The position numbers were made by a program, and so were the translations under genes. This document shows positions 1 to 7,561 of a DNA stretch of 64,000 bases, one piece after another. Within the stretch, counting starts at the first letter, position 1, and every line of letters begins with the position of its first letter. The stretch is from Simplicispira hankyongi (GTDB lineage Bacteria > Pseudomonadota > Gammaproteobacteria > Burkholderiales > Burkholderiaceae_C). A model generated the notes under the pieces. That model did no database searches and was not told where the DNA came from. It was given only the letters and a program-made list of their open reading frames with translations. Location: the NCBI RefSeq assembly GCF_003570885.1, contig NZ_QXJC01000005.1, forward strand, positions 207,395 through 271,394, written 5' to 3'.

Positions 1-462
1 CTGGCGCACGGCGACGAACAAATCGACGAGAGCCGAACCATAGAGCCGGGTGGCGCGCCAGTGCAGCTGCATCTCACCGACCGCAGTGGCCGGGATTGGT
101 GCGTCGGCCTGTCCATCTGCTACGACCTGCGCTTTCCTGAGTTCTACCGGTTCCACGCGCAAGCAGGTGCTGATCTGCTCGTGGTGCCGGCTGCGTTCAC
201 GTGGACCACTGGCAGCGCCCATTGGGAGGTGCTGCTGCGCGCCCGCGCGATTGAAAACCAGGCCTTTGTATTGGCCGCGGCGCAAGGCGGCCGGCACGAG
301 AATGGCCGCCGCACCTGGGGCCAGAGCCTGGTGGCCGACCCCTGGGGCAAGGTGCTGGAGGCACTGCCGGATGGGGCCGGCATGGTCCTGGCGGACGCCG
401 ACCCGGCGCGGCTGGACGAGGTGCGGCGCCAGTTGCCGGCGCTTTCGCACCGGGTTTTTTAG
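1..462 (+). CDS. Carbon-nitrogen hydrolase (nitrilase superfamily), 3' part only
   Basis: The frame is open from base 1, so the gene starts outside the window and only about 153 C-terminal residues are seen. The nucleophile motif CYDLRFPEFYR is present (Cys codon at 118-120), followed by AFTWTTGSAHWEVLLRARA and GQSLVADPWG, which are typical of the Nit/omega-amidase branch of the nitrilase superfamily. The Glu and Lys of the Glu-Lys-Cys triad should lie in the missing part. Members hydrolyse small amides in the cytoplasm; the substrate cannot be read from this fragment. Its TAG stop (460-462) overlaps the stop of the convergent OmpA-like gene. Family certain, substrate unknown. Confidence 0.85.
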   Translation: MAHGDEQIDESRTIEPGGAPVQLHLTDRSGRDWCVGLSICYDLRFPEFYRFHAQAGADLLVVPAAFTWTTGSAHWEVLLRARAIENQAFVLAAAQGGRHENGRRTWGQSLVADPWGKVLEALPDGAGMVLADADPARLDEVRRQLPALSHRVF

Positions 463-1106
463 CCTCTGCCGGGCTCGCCAACGTAAATTTCGACGCGGCG
501 GTTCTGTGCCCGGCCTTGTGCCGTATCGTTGCTGGCCACCGGCTGGTGCGAGCCATGGCCTTCGATGCGGATGCGCGCCGGGTCCACACCGCGCGCGGCC
601 AGGTAGCTGCGCGTGCTGGCGGCGCGGTCCACCGACAGCGGGTCGTTCACGGCGTCGCTGCCTGTGCTGTCGGTGTGGCCGACGATGCGCACCTCGGTGT
701 GTGGGTTGTCGCGCAGGCCCTGGGCGAACTGGTCCAGCAGCGGGCGGAAGGCACCGCGAATGTTGCTGCTGTTCGTGTCGAAGGAAATATCGCTCGGAAT
801 CTCCAGGCGCAGCTGGTTGTCGGCCGTCTGCGTCACGCCGACGCCGGTGCCGCGGGTCGCCTGCTCCATGCTGCGGCGCTGGTTTTCCATGTTGCGTGAC
901 CAGATATAGGTGCCCAGCGCTCCAACGCCCGCGCCCAGCACGGCGCCGGTGCCAGCGCTGCCGCCGGTGGCTGAGCCAATGACTGCGCCGGCGAGCGCGC
1001 CGACGCCTGCGCCGGTGGCCGTGCGGCGCTGGGTGTCGTCCATATTGGCGCAGCCGGTGATGAGGAGCGCGGTGGCGGCGGCGGCGAGGATTCGGGAATG
1101 GTGCAT
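459..1106 (-). CDS. OmpA-family outer-membrane lipoprotein (YiaD-like)
   Basis: This 215-residue lipoprotein has a signal peptide ending in the lipobox LITGC (Cys19). A glycine-zipper stretch follows (GAGVGALAGAVIGSATGG, about residues 31-48), and then a C-terminal OmpA/MotB peptidoglycan-binding domain with VGHTDSTGSDAVNDPLSVDRA and GHGSHQPVASNDTAQGR-NRRVEI. The expected role is anchoring the outer membrane to peptidoglycan, with the Asp and Arg of the domain binding diaminopimelate. The frame stays open 22 codons further upstream, but the ATG at 1106 has AAGGAG eight bases in front and begins the signal peptide. The 3' end overlaps the convergent nitrilase-type gene by a few bases, leaving no room for a separate terminator. 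Confidence 0.9.
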   Translation of the reverse strand: MHHSRILAAAATALLITGCANMDDTQRRTATGAGVGALAGAVIGSATGGSAGTGAVLGAGVGALGTYIWSRNMENQRRSMEQATRGTGVGVTQTADNQLRLEIPSDISFDTNSSNIRGAFRPLLDQFAQGLRDNPHTEVRIVGHTDSTGSDAVNDPLSVDRAASTRSYLAARGVDPARIRIEGHGSHQPVASNDTAQGRAQNRRVEIYVGEPGRG

Positions 1107-1241
1107 GTCAGAACTCCTTGGCAAATACAGGAAAAGGCCCACCCCCGCGTGGGCAGCAGGCTGGCTTTTCATTGTTTTCCAAGGCGCCTGGCGCCGCAGC
1201 GGCGTCAGCGGCCGTGTCGCTGTAGGACGCGGGCGACGGTG

Positions 1242-1421
1242 TCAGGCGGCGGGCGGTGGGGGTTCCGAGGGCGGCGGCGCCTTGGCGGTTGCTTTCTCGT
1301 CGCTGTCTTCCTTGTGCTGCCGCGGCGGTTCGCCGCGCGGCCGCCCCGAAAACATCGTCCACCAGACAATGAGCAGCAGCGCCACCATGGCGCCGAACGC
1401 CTCAAGCAAAATAACTCCCAT
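1242..1421 (-). CDS. Small single-pass membrane protein, 59 residues (hypothetical)
   Basis: I do not recognise a named family. The peptide has one N-terminal hydrophobic helix (about residues 3-24, ending VWWTMFSG) and a charged, proline-rich tail (EPPRQHKEDSDEKATAK, ending in PPPP). AGGAG lies about ten bases before its ATG. That ATG (1421-1419) overlaps the ATG of the divergent mltA by two bases, so each gene carries the other's leader. It could be a conserved small inner-membrane protein tied to the transglycosylase, or a chance frame; the helix-plus-charged-tail architecture and the ribosome site favour a real gene. Confidence 0.55.
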   Translation of the reverse strand: MGVILLEAFGAMVALLLIVWWTMFSGRPRGEPPRQHKEDSDEKATAKAPPPSEPPPPAA

Positions 1422-2574
1422 GAATGTCACACTCCTGCGCCGTGCGCTCCTGGCCCTGATTGTAGGAAGCCTGGCGGCTTGCGCCAGTCGGCCCGCCCCA
1501 GAGCCCACGCCCGCCGGGCCACCGATCGCCGAAGTGGCGCCCCTTCCCGGAGAGCCGGCCGCCTTGCCGGCGCCGCTTGCCCAGCCGCGCAGCCACTGGG
1601 TGCCGGTGCATTGGGGCGCGCTGCCCGGCTTCTCGGACGATGCCCTGTACGAAGCCTGGAACGCCTGGATCAAAAGCTGCGAGCGCCCCGCGCCGGTATT
1701 CGCCCCGCTGTGCAGCGAGGTGCGCCAGCTCAGTATTGCCAGCCCCGAAGAGCAGCGTGCCTGGATGGTCGCGCGCCTGCAGCCCTACCGGGTCGAAGCG
1801 CCGGGTGGTGGGGGCGAGGGCCTGCTGACCGGGTATTTCGAGCCCGAATACGACGCCGCCCGTGTGCCCGGCAATGGCTTCTCGGTGCCGCTGTATGCGC
1901 CGCCGGCAGACTTGGGGCGTCGCCGTCCCTGGTATTCGCGCCAGGAAATCGACACCCTTCCCCAGGCCCAGGCGGCGCTGGCCGGCCGCGCCATCGCCTG
2001 GCTGCGCGATCCGATCGAGGCCATGGTGCTGCACATTCAGGGCTCAGGCCGGCTCAATCTGTTGGAGCCCGACGGCACCCGCCATCTGGTGCGCGTCGCC
2101 TACGCTGGTACCAACGATCTGCCGTACCGCAGCATCGGCCGCTGGCTGCTCGATCAGGGCCTGGTGCGCGACGCCACCTGGCCGGGCATCCGCGCCTGGA
2201 TGGCGCAGAACCCGCAGCGGGTGAACGAGCTGCTCTGGGCCAACCCGCGCTACGTGTTCTTCCGCGAAGAGCCCATGGACGCGCTCGACGCCGCCTTCGG
2301 CCCACGCGGCGCCCAGGGCGTGCCGCTGACGCCGGGGCGCTCGATTGCGGTGGACAAGGCGAGCATCCCCTACGGCACACCGGTATGGCTGGCCTCGCCC
2401 GGGCCGCTCGTGCCGCTCTCGCGCCTGGTGCTGGCGCAAGATACGGGCAGTGCCATCGTCGGCGCGGTGCGGGCCGACTTCTTCTTGGGCTGGGGCGCGC
2501 AGGCAGGGGATACGGCGGGTCGCCTCAAGCAGCCGCTGCGCCTGTGGGCGCTGTGGCCGAGGCAGAGAAATTAA
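1420..2574 (+). CDS. mltA: Membrane-bound lytic murein transglycosylase A
   Basis: MltA cleaves the MurNAc-GlcNAc bond of peptidoglycan, leaving 1,6-anhydro ends, from the inner face of the outer membrane. The 384-residue product starts with a lipoprotein signal (LAAC, Cys21). It continues with the MltA barrel domain (GEGLLTGYFEPEYDAARV, LHIQGSGRLNL) and ends in a 3D domain, AQDTGSAIVGAVRADFFLGWG. Asp341 and Asp353 of that domain are the conserved aspartates expected for catalysis. The frame is open far upstream, but the ATG at 1420 starts the signal peptide. It lacks a good Shine-Dalgarno sequence and overlaps the start of the divergent small membrane protein. A repeat A copy begins a few bases after the stop. 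Confidence 0.93.
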   Translation: MNVTLLRRALLALIVGSLAACASRPAPEPTPAGPPIAEVAPLPGEPAALPAPLAQPRSHWVPVHWGALPGFSDDALYEAWNAWIKSCERPAPVFAPLCSEVRQLSIASPEEQRAWMVARLQPYRVEAPGGGGEGLLTGYFEPEYDAARVPGNGFSVPLYAPPADLGRRRPWYSRQEIDTLPQAQAALAGRAIAWLRDPIEAMVLHIQGSGRLNLLEPDGTRHLVRVAYAGTNDLPYRSIGRWLLDQGLVRDATWPGIRAWMAQNPQRVNELLWANPRYVFFREEPMDALDAAFGPRGAQGVPLTPGRSIAVDKASIPYGTPVWLASPGPLVPLSRLVLAQDTGSAIVGAVRADFFLGWGAQAGDTAGRLKQPLRLWALWPRQRN

Positions 2575-2580
2575 GAGTCA

Positions 2581-2638
2581 AATTGGCCTCCAGCGCTTTG
2601 TGCATAAGCGCTGGCAGCTATCAATACAGTAGTTTTTG
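2581..2638. repeat. Repeat A, intergenic copy after mltA
   Basis: This copy has a 9-bp stem CCAGCGCTT/AAGCGCTGG (2590-2598 and 2606-2614) around a 7-base loop. AATTGGCCT lies on the left and GCAGCTATCAATA on the right. It begins seven bases after the mltA stop codon. Related copies are found after the oxidoreductase gene, at the end of mtn, between the thioredoxin gene and purC, and inside purK, leuS and proA. Confidence 0.85.
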
Positions 2639-2675
2639 TTGATGTGGCGTGCTGCGGGTTCCGATTTTTGCCAGA

Positions 2676-3158
2676 CTACCGCCCGCCGCCCAGGTGCGAC
2701 AGCGGCAGGGCGCCACCCGCCTTCACCTCGCCCAGCGAAAAGCTGGTGTGCATGTCTTTCACGTTCGGCAGGTGCAGCAGCACGTCTCGCGCGAATTGCG
2801 AAAAGCTGTCCAGATCGCGTGCCACCACCTGCAGCTCGAAAGTGCCGGTGCCGCTGATGTAGTGGCAGGACACCACTTCGGGAATCTGGCGGATGGCCTC
2901 TTCCATGGCGCGTGTGACGCCGCCGGTGTTGCGGTCGGCGTCCAGCCGCACAAAGGCCAGCACGCCCAGGCCGATCTTGCGCCGGTCGATTTCGGCACGG
3001 TAGCCCAGGATGAAGCCGGCCTGCTCCAGCGCGCGCACCCGCCGCCAGCAGGGCGCGGCGGAGAGCCCCACGCGCTGCGCCAGTTCCGCATTCGTCAGGC
3101 GCGCGTCCTGCTGCAGCTCGCCCAGGATGGCGACATCGAATTTGTCTAAAGCTTCCAC
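2676..3158 (-). CDS. Lrp/AsnC-family transcriptional regulator
   Basis: A 160-residue regulator with an N-terminal helix-turn-helix (TNAELAQRVGLSAAPCWRRVRAL) and a C-terminal ligand-binding RAM domain (VSCHYISGTGTFELQVVARDLDSF). The frame opens with ATG at 3194, but that codon has no ribosome site. GTG at 3158 follows GCAGGG and gives the usual family start, EALDKFDVAIL, so I prefer it; the ATG start would give 172 residues. It is divergent from the indolepyruvate oxidoreductase gene. Lrp-type proteins commonly sense an amino acid and control an adjacent catabolic gene, so an aromatic or branched-chain amino acid is a reasonable guess for the ligand. Confidence 0.88.
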   Translation of the reverse strand: MEALDKFDVAILGELQQDARLTNAELAQRVGLSAAPCWRRVRALEQAGFILGYRAEIDRRKIGLGVLAFVRLDADRNTGGVTRAMEEAIRQIPEVVSCHYISGTGTFELQVVARDLDSFSQFARDVLLHLPNVKDMHTSFSLGEVKAGGALPLSHLGGGR

Positions 3159-3346
3159 AAAGCGCCCTGCAAGAGAAAGAACCTTGCTGAACATAGCGCA
3201 TTTACGGCATCAAACGCAAACACCTATCGTCAGCGCCAATCTACACTTGTCGCCACAATGGGTGCGTGGCTTTATCTGGCTGTGCCCGCTGCGAACCTTC
3301 TCGCGCCACCAGCAGCGAACCCACGAAATTACTGGAGACCAACCCC

Positions 3347-6300
3347 ATGAATGCGCCCCTGCCCGAGCACATCCGCAAAGCCCTCGAAACGGTCAGTCTG
3401 GAAGACAAATACACCCTCGGCCACGGCCGCGCCATGATGAGCGGCGTGCAGGCCCTGGTGCGCCTGCCCATGCTGCAGCGCCAGCGCGATGCGGCCGTGG
3501 GGTTGAACACCGCCGGCTTCATCAGCGGCTACCGCGGCAGTCCGTTGGGCACTTACGACCAGGCGCTGTGGGCGGCCAAAAAGCATTTGGCCGAAAACCA
3601 TATCGTCTTCCAGCCAGGGGTGAACGAAGAACTTGGCGCCACGGCGGTGTGGGGCACGCAGCAGCTCGATCTGTACCCGCAGAGCAAAAAATACGACGGC
3701 GTCTTCGGCATCTGGTACGGCAAAGGCCCGGGCGTGGACCGCTGTTCCGACGTGTTCAAGCACGCCAACATGGCTGGCACGGCCCGGCACGGCGGCGTGA
3801 TCGCCATTGCCGGCGACGACCACATCAGCAAGAGCAGCACGGCGCCGCACCAGAGCGACCATATCTTCAAAGCCTGCGGCACGCCGGTGTTCTTCCCGAG
3901 CAATGTGCAGGACATCCTGGACATGGGCCTGCACGCCTTTGCCATGAGCCGCTTTTCCGGCGTGTGGTCCGGCATGAAGACGATTCAGGAGGTGGTGGAG
4001 TCGTCTAGCAGCGTCTCGGTCGACCCCGACCGCGTGAAGATCGTGCTGCCCGAAGACTTCGTGATGCCGCCCGGCGGCCTGCACATCCGCTGGCCCGACG
4101 CGCCGCTGGAGCAGGAAGCGCGCCTGATGGACTACAAGTGGTACGCGGCGCTGGCCTATGTGCGTGCCAACAAGCTCAACTACAACGTCATCGAAGGCCA
4201 GAACGACCGCTTCGGCATCATCGCCAGCGGCAAGGCCTACAACGACACGCGCCAGGCGCTGGTCGACCTGGGGCTGGACGATGCCACCTGCCGCCAGCTC
4301 GGCATCCGTGTGCACAAGGTCAACGTGGTTTGGCCGCTGGAGGCCACCATCACGCGCGACTTCGCCAAGGGGCTGCAAGAAATCCTGGTGATCGAGGAAA
4401 AGCGCCAGGTCATCGAGTACCAGATCAAGGAAGAGCTCTACAACTGGCGCCCCGACGTGCGCCCCACGGTACTGGGCAAGTTCGACGAGGCCGAGGGCGA
4501 GAACGGGCAGGGCGGTGAATGGTCCATGCCCAACCCCAGCCAGAACTGGCTGCTGCGCGCCAAGGCCGACCTGACGCCGGCCATCATCGCCAAGGCGATT
4601 GCCAAGCGCCTCAAAAAACTCGGCGTACCCGAAGATGTGGTGGCCCGCATGGACAGCCGCCTGGCCATCGTGGAAGCACGTGAGCGTGCCTTGGCGGCCC
4701 CCAAAGCCGACACCGGCGACCGCGCCCCGTGGTTCTGCAGCGGCTGCCCGCACAACACCAGCACCCGCGTGCCCGAGGGCTCGCGCGCCGTGGCCGGCAT
4801 CGGCTGCCACTACATGACGGTGTGGATGGACCGTTCCACCAGCACCTTCACGCAGATGGGCGGCGAGGGCGTCACCTGGGTGGGCCAGGCGCCGTTCACC
4901 AAGGACGCGCATGTGTTTGCCAACCTGGGCGACGGCACGTACTTTCACAGCGGGCTGCTGGCGATCCGCCAATCCATTGCCGCCGGCGTGAACGTCACCT
5001 ACAAGATTCTCTACAACGACGCGGTTGCCATGACGGGCGGCCAGCAGATCGGCGAGCGGCCCGAGGGCCACTCGGTGCTGCAGATCATGAACAGCGTGAA
5101 GTCCGAAGGCGCGGTCAAGATCGTTATCGTCACCGACGAGCCCCAAAAGTACGACGGTGCACCGCTGGCAGCCGGTGTCACGGTGCACCACCGCGATGAA
5201 TTGGACCGCATCCAGCGCGAGCTGCGCGAGATCAAGGGCTGCACGGTGCTGATCTACGACCAGACCTGCGCCACCGAAAAGCGCCGGCGCAGGAAACGCG
5301 GCCTGATGCCGCAGGCGACGAAGACCGTGGTCATCAACGAGCTGGTGTGCGAGGGCTGTGGCGACTGCTCGGTCCAATCCAACTGCCTGTCGGTGGAACC
5401 GGTCGAGACCGAGTTTGGCCGCAAGCGCAGGATCAACCAGAGCACCTGCAACAAGGACTACTCCTGCGTCAACGGCTTCTGCCCGAGTTTTGTCACCATC
5501 GAGGGCGGTTCGCTCAAGAAGCCGAAGAAGCAGGCCAAGGCCGGTGCGGCCGCACTGCCCCCGGTGCCCGAGCCGGTGCTGCCGAATGCGGAGCAGCCTT
5601 GGGGCATCGTGGTGGGCGGCGTCGGTGGCACGGGCGTCATCACCATCGGCTCGCTGCTGGGCATGGCAGCGCACCTCGACGGCAAGGGCGTGGTCACGCA
5701 GGATGCCGGTGGCCTGGCGCAAAAGGGCGGCGCCACCTGGAGCCATGTGCAGATCGCCAACCGGCAGGACAGCATCCACACCACCAAGGTCGACATTGCC
5801 AAGGCCGATCTGGTCATTGGTTGCGACGCCATCGTGGCGGCGAACCCGGCCAGCCTGGCCGTGATGCAGCCCGGCCGCACCTTTGTTGCGCTCAACACGC
5901 ACAGCACGCCCACGGCCGCCTTCGTCACCAACCCGCAGTGGCAATTTCCGGGCATGGCGTGCGAGAGCGCCATCGCGGCGGCGGTCGGCAGCGAGTTGGT
6001 GGGCACCTTCGACGCCGAGCGCGTTGCCACGCAGATGCTGGGCGACAGCATCTACACCAACCCGCTGATGCTGGGCTACGCCTGGCAGAAGGGCCGGGTG
6101 CCGCTCTCGCACGCGGCGCTGATGCGCGCCATGGAGCTCAACGGCGTGCAGGTGGCCAACAACCAGGCCGCGTTCGAGTGGGGCCGGCGCTGTGCGCACG
6201 ACCTGGCAGCGGTGCAAGCGCTGTTGGCTCCGGCGCAGGTGATTGAATTCGTCAAGAAACCCACGCTGGCGAGCGTGGTGGCGCGGCGCGTGGAGTTCCT

Positions 6301-6910
6301 CACGGCCTACCAGAACGCAGCCTATGCGGGCGACTACCAGGCCTTCGTCGCCAAGGTTCAAGCAGCAGAGGAAAAGCTGGGCGGCACGCGCCTTGCGGAA
6401 GCCGTGGCGCGCTATTTGTTCAAGCTCATGGCCTACAAAGACGAGTACGAAGTCGCGCGCCTGCATACCGACCGCAGCTTCACCGACAAAATCGCCGGTA
6501 TGTTCGAGGGCGACTACAAGGTGGTGCACCACCTGGCACCGCCTTTGCTGGCCAAACGCAATGACAAGGGCGAACTCGTCAAGCAAAGCTATGGCCCGTG
6601 GATGCGCAAGGCCTTTGGCGTGCTGGCCCGGTTCAAGGGCCTGCGCGGCAGCGTGCTCGACCCGTTTGGCTACAGCCAGGAGCGCCAGACCGAGCGCGCG
6701 CTGATTGGCGAGTACCGTGCCTGCATCGATGAGCTGCTGGCCAAGCTCAGCGGCGAGAATCTGGCGCTGGCCGTGGAAATCGCCAGTATTCCAGAGGACA
6801 TTCGCGGCTACGGCCACGTGAAAGACCGCCATCTGAGCGCCGCGCGTGCCAAGTGGAGCGCGCTGATGGCGCGCTGGCGCACGCCAGGGGCCGAACAGAA
6901 GCTCGCGTGA
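3347..6910 (+). CDS. Indolepyruvate ferredoxin oxidoreductase, fused alpha-beta form
   Basis: This enzyme oxidatively decarboxylates aryl-pyruvates or other 2-oxoacids from amino-acid catabolism to acyl-CoA, reducing ferredoxin. The 1187 residues carry, in order: the pyruvate-oxidoreductase-like N-terminal part (FISGYRGSPLGTYDQAL); a CSGCPHN cysteine cluster near residue 464; the thiamine-diphosphate-binding region (NLGDGTYFHSG, about 525-536); a ferredoxin-like cluster site CEGCGDCSVQSNC (about 668-680) with further Cys at 700-713; and the gamma-type domain GVGGTGVITIGSLLG (about 758). GGAG lies nine bases before the chosen ATG; the frame is open further upstream but that part has no family similarity. 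It is divergent from an Lrp-type regulator. Confidence 0.93.
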   Translation: MNAPLPEHIRKALETVSLEDKYTLGHGRAMMSGVQALVRLPMLQRQRDAAVGLNTAGFISGYRGSPLGTYDQALWAAKKHLAENHIVFQPGVNEELGATAVWGTQQLDLYPQSKKYDGVFGIWYGKGPGVDRCSDVFKHANMAGTARHGGVIAIAGDDHISKSSTAPHQSDHIFKACGTPVFFPSNVQDILDMGLHAFAMSRFSGVWSGMKTIQEVVESSSSVSVDPDRVKIVLPEDFVMPPGGLHIRWPDAPLEQEARLMDYKWYAALAYVRANKLNYNVIEGQNDRFGIIASGKAYNDTRQALVDLGLDDATCRQLGIRVHKVNVVWPLEATITRDFAKGLQEILVIEEKRQVIEYQIKEELYNWRPDVRPTVLGKFDEAEGENGQGGEWSMPNPSQNWLLRAKADLTPAIIAKAIAKRLKKLGVPEDVVARMDSRLAIVEARERALAAPKADTGDRAPWFCSGCPHNTSTRVPEGSRAVAGIGCHYMTVWMDRSTSTFTQMGGEGVTWVGQAPFTKDAHVFANLGDGTYFHSGLLAIRQSIAAGVNVTYKILYNDAVAMTGGQQIGERPEGHSVLQIMNSVKSEGAVKIVIVTDEPQKYDGAPLAAGVTVHHRDELDRIQRELREIKGCTVLIYDQTCATEKRRRRKRGLMPQATKTVVINELVCEGCGDCSVQSNCLSVEPVETEFGRKRRINQSTCNKDYSCVNGFCPSFVTIEGGSLKKPKKQAKAGAAALPPVPEPVLPNAEQPWGIVVGGVGGTGVITIGSLLGMAAHLDGKGVVTQDAGGLAQKGGATWSHVQIANRQDSIHTTKVDIAKADLVIGCDAIVAANPASLAVMQPGRTFVALNTHSTPTAAFVTNPQWQFPGMACESAIAAAVGSELVGTFDAERVATQMLGDSIYTNPLMLGYAWQKGRVPLSHAALMRAMELNGVQVANNQAAFEWGRRCAHDLAAVQALLAPAQVIEFVKKPTLASVVARRVEFLTAYQNAAYAGDYQAFVAKVQAAEEKLGGTRLAEAVARYLFKLMAYKDEYEVARLHTDRSFTDKIAGMFEGDYKVVHHLAPPLLAKRNDKGELVKQSYGPWMRKAFGVLARFKGLRGSVLDPFGYSQERQTERALIGEYRACIDELLAKLSGENLALAVEIASIPEDIRGYGHVKDRHLSAARAKWSALMARWRTPGAEQKLA

Positions 6911-6911
6911 G

Positions 6912-6973
6912 AAAATCCTATATTGATAGCTAATAGCGCATGCTGCATAAGCGCTAGAGGCTGTTTTCTATTA
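6912..6973. repeat. Repeat A, intergenic copy after the oxidoreductase gene
   Basis: TTGATAGC, TAATAGCGC, ATGCTGCAT and AAGCGCTAGAGGCTGTTTTCT follow one another, starting two bases after the stop codon of the preceding gene. The loop GCTGCAT is identical to that of the copy inside purK. The left arm is decayed (AATAGCGCA instead of CTAGCGCTT). Confidence 0.85.
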
Positions 6974-7134
6974 AAAAGAATCCGCAGAGGTTCGCTCAAA
7001 GCGGGCCGTAAACCGCACGCTGCCCCCGCCCAAAGCGGGCCGCATACAATGGCGCGCTTGCGGTTTAGCCGCCTTTCTTGCGCCCGCAGCTTCAGTGCAG
7101 CGTGTCTGCCATCCGTTTTCCTTGGAGTTTTCCT

Positions 7135-7467
7135 GTGTTCATTTCTTCTGCCTTTGCCCAGACCGCGCCGGCCGCCGCCGCCGGTGGCGACATGATGTCC
7201 ACGCTCACCGGCATGCTGCCGCTGGTGCTGATGTTCATCGTGCTGTACTTCGTGATGATCCGCCCCCAGATGAAGCGCCAGAAGGAGCACCGCGCCATGG
7301 TGGAAGCCGTCGCCAAGGGCGACGAAGTGGTGATCGGCGGCGGTATGCTGGGCCGCATCACGCGCCTGTCCGAGCAGTACCTGCATGTGGAGATCGCCAG
7401 CGGCGTCGAGGTGCAAGTTCAGCGCGCTTCACTGGTGCAAGTGCTGCCCAAGGGAACGCTGAAGTAA
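7135..7467 (+). CDS. yajC: Sec translocon accessory protein YajC
   Basis: YajC is the small inner-membrane partner of SecDF in the holotranslocon. The 110 residues start at GTG (7135), with TTGGAG eight bases upstream, and read MFISSAFAQTAPAAAAGGD, the usual betaproteobacterial N-terminus. One transmembrane helix follows (LPLVLMFIVLYFVMI, about residues 30-44), then the conserved RPQMKRQKEH and GDEVVIGGGMLGRI segments of a short cytoplasmic domain. The frame extends 19 codons further upstream without similarity. secD follows, separated by a strong terminator-like palindrome. Confidence 0.95.
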   Translation: MFISSAFAQTAPAAAAGGDMMSTLTGMLPLVLMFIVLYFVMIRPQMKRQKEHRAMVEAVAKGDEVVIGGGMLGRITRLSEQYLHVEIASGVEVQVQRASLVQVLPKGTLK

Positions 7468-7504
7468 TTTTGGTCTCTCACTGGCGCGCACAGCCAGTGC
7501 GAGC

Positions 7505-7537
7505 GGCGCGACGCAGCTGCGTCGCGCCTTTTCTTTT
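7505..7537 (+). terminator. Intrinsic terminator between yajC and secD
   Basis: A perfect 24-base palindrome (7505-7528; arms GGCGCGACGCAG and CTGCGTCGCGCC) folds to a 10-bp GC-rich stem with an AGCT loop. TTTTCTTTT follows directly. It has the classic shape of a rho-independent terminator, yet lies between two genes that usually work as one operon. Confidence 0.85.
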
Positions 7538-7561
7538 GTTTCCGCGTAGGGACGCCCGAAC

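Noticed and set aside
1098..2642. A 514-codon alternative plus frame overlapping mltA
   Set aside because: MltA motifs lie in the other frame; this one is Arg/Pro-rich noise.
3329..6832. A 1167-codon open frame on the minus strand opposite the indolepyruvate oxidoreductase gene
   Set aside because: It is the antisense shadow of a GC-rich gene with strong codon bias; its His/Arg/Gln-rich translation has no family motif and no ribosome site.
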